NCBI GenBank assembly: GCA_028874995.1
Contig: JAPPGM010000132.1
Span: 18,845-55,006 of the forward strand
Direction: 5' to 3'
Length of the DNA stretch: 36,162 nt
DNA from: Gemmatimonadota bacterium
GTDB lineage: Bacteria; Gemmatimonadota; Gemmatimonadetes; Longimicrobiales; Gaopeijiaceae
This document shows positions 32,793-36,162 of this stretch, piece after piece. Positions within the stretch are counted from its first letter, which is position 1; every line of letters begins with the position of its first letter. Under the pieces are notes generated by a model, which saw only the letters and a program-made list of their open reading frames with translations, ran no database searches and was not told where the DNA came from. The translations under genes and the position numbers were made by a program.

Positions 32793-34385
32793 ATGAAGAA
32801 TCAAAGGCGGATCTCGACGGCCACGCTCTCGGCGCTCATCACCTTGGCAGCGCTTCTCACGCTCACCCCCGCCCCAGGCGCGGCCCAGAACCTGGGATCG
32901 GTGAACTTCCCGACCTCGGGATCGGCCGAAGCGCAGCCGCACTTCGAGGCCGGTCTCCTGTTGCTCCACAACTTCGAGTACGAGGACGCAGCCTCCCGCT
33001 TCCGGAAGGCCCGTGAGATCGACCCGGGCTTCGCAATGGCGTATTGGGGCGAGGCCCAGACCCACAACCACCCGATCTGGATGCAGCAGGACCGCGACGC
33101 CGCGCTGGCCATCCTCTCGGAGTACGCCCCCACCCCCACCGAGCGCCTCGCAAGGGTCCCCACCGAGCGCGAACGTGACTGGTTCGCGACCGTCGAGGTC
33201 CTCTACGGCGACGGCCCCAAGAAGAAGCGCGACTTCCTCTACCGGGACGCAATGCGCCGCCTCTCGGAGAAGTACCCCGACGACCACGACGCCGCCACTC
33301 TCTACGCGCTCGCGCTCCTGGGCACCGCGCACGACGGCCGCGACTTCGCGATCTACATGAAGGCCGCTGCCGTCGCGCAACCCGTCTTCGAGGCCAACCC
33401 GCTGCACCCGGGCGCCGCACACTACATCATCCACGCCTTCGACGACCCCATTCACGCGCCGCTCGGGCTGCCCGCCGCGCACGCCTACTCCGAGATCGCG
33501 CCGGATGCCTCCCACGCGCAGCACATGACATCGCACATCTTCGTGGCAATGGGGCTTTGGGACGATGTGGTCACCGCGAACGTGCGCGCCCGCGACGTGC
33601 AGAACGCGGGGCTGGAGCGGCAGGGGCGGAGGGCAAACGTATGCGGGCACTACACGTCGTGGCTCCACTACGGCCACCTGCAGCAGGGGCGGCTGAAGGA
33701 CGCGGCCGCCGGGATGGAGTCCTGCCGGGAACGCATCGCCGACGGGCCGACACGCGGCGAGGCCGGATACTTCGTGAACATGCGGGCCCGCGCGGTGATC
33801 GACGGCGGGGACCGGGGGGCGGGGGGTGCGATTGCGGCCGACCTCAGGGCGTTCCCGGATCTTGCGCTGCCCTACGACTTCGTGGACGCGCTGGCCGCGT
33901 TGCGCACGGGAGATGCGGAGGGCGCCGCCCGGCTGAGATCCCGCTACGGCAAACCGGACGACGAGCCGGACCCGCGGCGGGGCATCCTGCTCCTCGAACT
34001 GGACGCGTTGCTCGCGTTGGCCGACGGCGACGTCGAGGCCGGAGTCACGCTGCTGGAGGAGGCGGCCGCACGCGAAGAGGCTCTGCCGTACGAATTCGGC
34101 CCCCCCGCGACGCTCATGCCGCCCCACGAACTCCTCGCGACCGAGCTGGCCGCCCTGGGCCGCCACGCGGAGGCCCGGGTCGCCTGGGAGGAGCAGCTCG
34201 CCCGAACTCCAAAGCGCACCCAGTCGCTGCTGGGACTGGCGGGCACCGCCATGGCGCTGGGCGACGAGGTCGCGGCGCACGAGGCCTACGCCGTCCTGGC
34301 GGAGGTGTGGGCCGGGGCGGACGCGGGCGTTTCAGCCCCGACGGGTTCCGGCAAGTCCGGGAACTTCATTCTCTGGCAGTCGTAG
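32793..34385 (+). CDS. Secreted TPR-repeat protein
   Basis: The 530-residue protein has a signal peptide (MKNQRRISTATLSALITLAALLTLTPAPGAAQ) and then a helical-repeat body. The first clear TPR unit is AEAQPHFEAGLLLLHNFEYEDAASRFRKAREIDPGFAMAYWG. Later comes a conserved-looking, histidine-rich section (AQTHNHPIW, HPGAAHYIIHAFDDPIHAPLGLPAAHAYSEIAPDASHAQHMTSHIF). More TPR-like pairs follow to the C-terminus (VEAGVTLLEEAAAREEAL; HAEARVAWEEQLARTPKRTQSLLGLAG). The histidine-rich section is distinctive and might bind metal, but I know no reaction for it. The ATG at 32793 is chosen because it begins the signal peptide; GAAGGA lies ten bases upstream. Function is probably as an envelope scaffold. Confidence 0.85.
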   Translation: MKNQRRISTATLSALITLAALLTLTPAPGAAQNLGSVNFPTSGSAEAQPHFEAGLLLLHNFEYEDAASRFRKAREIDPGFAMAYWGEAQTHNHPIWMQQDRDAALAILSEYAPTPTERLARVPTERERDWFATVEVLYGDGPKKKRDFLYRDAMRRLSEKYPDDHDAATLYALALLGTAHDGRDFAIYMKAAAVAQPVFEANPLHPGAAHYIIHAFDDPIHAPLGLPAAHAYSEIAPDASHAQHMTSHIFVAMGLWDDVVTANVRARDVQNAGLERQGRRANVCGHYTSWLHYGHLQQGRLKDAAAGMESCRERIADGPTRGEAGYFVNMRARAVIDGGDRGAGGAIAADLRAFPDLALPYDFVDALAALRTGDAEGAARLRSRYGKPDDEPDPRRGILLLELDALLALADGDVEAGVTLLEEAAAREEALPYEFGPPATLMPPHELLATELAALGRHAEARVAWEEQLARTPKRTQSLLGLAGTAMALGDEVAAHEAYAVLAEVWAGADAGVSAPTGSGKSGNFILWQS

Positions 34386-34431
34386 TGTAGGGTATGCATC
34401 GCATCCCATTCATCCGACCACGGAGGAAGGA

Positions 34432-35070
34432 ATGAAGAACTACCTTGCCGTTCTGGCCGCACTCGCCCTCGCCGCACCCCTCACCGCCCAGACATCGTTC
34501 GGTATCAGGGGGGGCATGACGCTCAGCACCCTCGTCGCATCGGAGGAGGACGACGAGATCGAGTTGTCCTACGTGACCGGTTTCCATCTCGGCGTCACCG
34601 CGTCCCTGGGGGGCGGGGGATCCGGACTTTTTCTGTCCGCGTCATATGCGCAACGGGGGTCGGCACTGACTGTGGACTTTCCGGGAGGCCTGGACTCCGG
34701 AGAGAGCCTCGACGCCACCATAGACCTGTCCTATGTCGACATCGGTGCGTTAGGAAAGATCGCGGTCGGTACGGGACCCTATCTGCTCGTCGGGCCCACC
34801 CTGGGCCTCAGGATAGCGTGTTCCACATCGTTTTCCGCCGAGGGAGTCAATGCGACCGTGGACTGTGGGGAGGGACTGGAGGATGACCCCTACAAGACCT
34901 TCGACTTCGGGGTCACGGGAGGTGCGGGCATATCCTTCGGCGTGGGCGGACGCGACATGGTTGTCGAGGCTCTCTACGGATTCGGCGTCCTGAACCTCAT
35001 CGACGATGACGACGAGTCGGTCAATAACCGGGGCCTAACCATTCGGGTGGGGATGGACTTCGGCCGGTAG
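34432..35070 (+). CDS. Small outer-membrane beta-barrel protein
   Basis: The 212-residue protein has a signal peptide ending LTAQ (about residue 20), then FGIRGGMTLSTLV, and a series of amphipathic strands with glycine- and aromatic-rich turns: GFHLGVTASLGGGGSGLFLSASYAQRG, GALGKIAVGTGPYLLVGPTLGLRI and GVTGGAGISFGVGGRDMVVEALYGFGVLNL. It ends LTIRVGMDFGR. This fits the 8- to 10-strand porin-like family (outer membrane beta-barrel domain, PF13568 type) of diderm bacteria. Two cysteines (CSTSF and VDCGEG) may form a loop disulfide. A strong ribosome-binding site GGAGGAAGGA directly precedes the ATG. It starts 46 bases after the TPR gene on the same strand, so co-transcription is likely. The role is unknown. 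Confidence 0.87.
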   Translation: MKNYLAVLAALALAAPLTAQTSFGIRGGMTLSTLVASEEDDEIELSYVTGFHLGVTASLGGGGSGLFLSASYAQRGSALTVDFPGGLDSGESLDATIDLSYVDIGALGKIAVGTGPYLLVGPTLGLRIACSTSFSAEGVNATVDCGEGLEDDPYKTFDFGVTGGAGISFGVGGRDMVVEALYGFGVLNLIDDDDESVNNRGLTIRVGMDFGR

Positions 35071-35190
35071 CACACCCTGCGGCTGTTCCTCGCCCACCGC
35101 GCCGGACCGTCGGGAACTTCTGCTCGCGATCACCCGTAGAGCCAGGGCATCGACAGGCAGATGTGGAAATCACAAATGGGAGAGGCACCG

Positions 35191-35871
35191 ATGCAAAGCC
35201 GCTACGTCGTTCGAGGCCCGGCCGTCTTCGCCGAACTTCTCACCGCTGGGGCAGCCTTTTCGGCATTGGCCCTTTTGTTGTCAGGGTGCGCTGCCTCCGA
35301 ACTCCAGAGCGCCCGGCTGGTGGGCCCGGGCAGGTTCGAGATCACCCCCAGCTACACCACGGCATCGTTTTCCAGCGGAGGAGAGACGGAGAGGGCGACG
35401 AACCAGTTCGGGATTCAGGTCGCAACCGGTCTCGCTGCCCGGATCGACGTGCGCTTGCGGTATGAGTACATCGACTTCGTCCCCGAAAGGGGGGAGGGAT
35501 TCAACATCCTCGATTTCGGGCCCAAGTTCGGCCTGGTCGAAGATCGCCTGGCGATCCATGCACCGGTGGGGTTCGCGTTCGGCGGTACCGTCGACGACAG
35601 CAGCGAGTCATGGATGTTTCGCCCCACGGTGCTCTTCACCCATACGATCAACGATCACGCAGAGATCACGACCGCGGGGAAGGGAGTCATCTGGCTGAAC
35701 GAGGATGACATCGACCCCCTCCTTGGAGCCAACCTGGGACTGGGTCTGAGTTCCGACCTGGACCGCTGGGTCGTCCGCCCGGAGTTCGGCTTCCTGAGGG
35801 ATCCGGGCGAGGAGGGCACGCTGTGGCACTGGAGCGTGGGTTTCACGTTCTTTCCCGACGCCGGGGGCTAG
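35191..35871 (+). CDS. Outer-membrane lipoprotein of beta-barrel type
   Basis: The 226-residue protein has a lipoprotein signal with lipobox LSGC (LLLSGCAASELQSA). The mature part is strand-rich: RFEITPSYTTASFSS, NQFGIQVATGLAARIDVRLRYEYIDFV, GPKFGLVEDRLAIHAPVGFAFGG and ITTAGKGVIWL. It ends GTLWHWSVGFTFFPDAGG, which resembles small outer-membrane barrels. I chose the ATG at 35191, since GGGAGAGG lies five bases before it, rather than the ATG at 35161. The gap 35071-35190 has no gene. The stop codon overlaps that of the convergent downstream gene in the four bases CTAG (35868-35871). The function is unknown; the gene may be paired with the barrel gene upstream. Confidence 0.82.
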   Translation: MQSRYVVRGPAVFAELLTAGAAFSALALLLSGCAASELQSARLVGPGRFEITPSYTTASFSSGGETERATNQFGIQVATGLAARIDVRLRYEYIDFVPERGEGFNILDFGPKFGLVEDRLAIHAPVGFAFGGTVDDSSESWMFRPTVLFTHTINDHAEITTAGKGVIWLNEDDIDPLLGANLGLGLSSDLDRWVVRPEFGFLRDPGEEGTLWHWSVGFTFFPDAGG

Positions 35872-36162
35872 CAATCCTCCCGTGCCCGCCGGAGGAACTC
35901 CTCGGCGGTCTCGCATTCGATCACCGCGTCGGCGACGAGCGCGATATCTTCCTGGTCGGAGAGCCCCGCCAGCATCGGCCGGAGCTGTTTGGCGGCCCTG
36001 GGACCGAACCTGCGGCTGACCATCCGGTGAACGAGTTCAAGCTCCCGTTGGATCGATGCTCTCCGTTCCCGCTCGACGCCCTGCTCAATCCCCTTCTGCA
36101 GCCAAAGCTGGTCCCGCTCCTCGCCCCACTTCCGGGCCCGCTCGATCAACGTCATCGTTCCT
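35868..36162 (-). CDS. 3' end of a probable Rpn/PD-(D/E)XK-type protein
   Basis: The frame enters from the right edge and remains open there, so the start is probably beyond the window; an internal ATG at 36155 (MTLIERARK) could otherwise begin a 95-residue protein. The visible part has a charged coiled segment (KWGEERDQLWLQKGIEQGVERERRASIQRELELV), then VSRRFGPRAAKQLRPMLAGLSDQEDIALVADAVIECETAEEFLRRARE. The Q/E/R-rich linker followed by a helical end with RFG and D-x-x-x-I-A-D-x-V-I-x-C matches the C-terminal tails of Rpn-family putative transposase/nuclease proteins as I remember them. The nuclease domain is outside the window, so activity cannot be judged. Confidence 0.65.
   Translation of the reverse strand, partial: GTMTLIERARKWGEERDQLWLQKGIEQGVERERRASIQRELELVHRMVSRRFGPRAAKQLRPMLAGLSDQEDIALVADAVIECETAEEFLRRAREDC

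Noticed and set aside
32280-34280. A 666-codon minus-strand frame opposite the TPR gene
   Set aside because: Its content is a codon shadow; the plus strand has a signal peptide and TPR units, and the VOC gene uses another minus frame.

Overview
The window is GC-rich throughout and gene-dense. Its gene content suggests a diderm bacterium of the Gemmatimonadota type: TonB-dependent and SusC-like outer-membrane receptors, several secreted amidohydrolases with AQ-type signal peptides, a fungal/archaeal-type aspartate-semialdehyde dehydrogenase, LVIVD-repeat and DUF2236 proteins, and a probable Rpn-type tail. That assignment is an inference from gene families; there is no rRNA or other marker here to prove it. 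I found no tRNA, rRNA, CRISPR array or intact insertion sequence.

Layout, left to right. 1-2810: the end of a TonB-dependent receptor and a SIRT5-like sirtuin. 2811-3802: a probable 3' fragment of a secreted protein, preceded by two palindromes and followed by a short repeat cluster. 3803-8288: a plant/cyanobacterial-type IspH (isoprenoid pathway) overlapping an RND efflux permease that has no adaptor gene beside it. 8428-11813: a DUF2236/MpaB-type haem oxygenase candidate on the minus strand, then a secreted N-acyl-D-amino-acid deacylase-like amidohydrolase on the plus strand. 12100-16774: a SusC/RagA-type receptor without a SusD partner, and a lipoprotein esterase carrying an Ig-like domain. 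16818-21196: two translationally coupled secreted amidohydrolase genes that hold three amidohydrolase domains, of which only one keeps a full set of metal ligands. 21334-22302: two tandem small paralogues resembling a degenerate GHKL/SpoIIAB-like fold, with a good promoter candidate upstream.

22506-28323 is a minus-strand series: LVIVD-repeat secreted protein, asd, dapB, dapA, dapD. The last four overlap one another and form a classical succinylase-branch lysine/diaminopimelate operon (aspartyl phosphate to N-succinyl-2-amino-6-oxopimelate). 28453-36162: an SDR/DUF2867 protein, a DhnA-type class I fructose-bisphosphate aldolase, a phosphinothricin-acetyltransferase-like GNAT enzyme, a two-domain VOC protein, a secreted TPR protein, a small outer-membrane barrel, an outer-membrane lipoprotein, and the 3' end of a probable Rpn/PD-(D/E)XK-type gene running out of the window.

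The most interesting unexplained DNA is a 25-base dyad motif with arms TGTSAAC and GTTTACA around four bases. It occurs four times in non-coding DNA (2856-2880, 11929-11953, 11950-11974 and 31701-31725), and the middle two form a 21-base tandem. A separate three-part dyad lies at 8365-8407, and two genes share a 39-base 3' tail (8288-8326 and 16773-16811). No complete novel defence or mobile system is visible.
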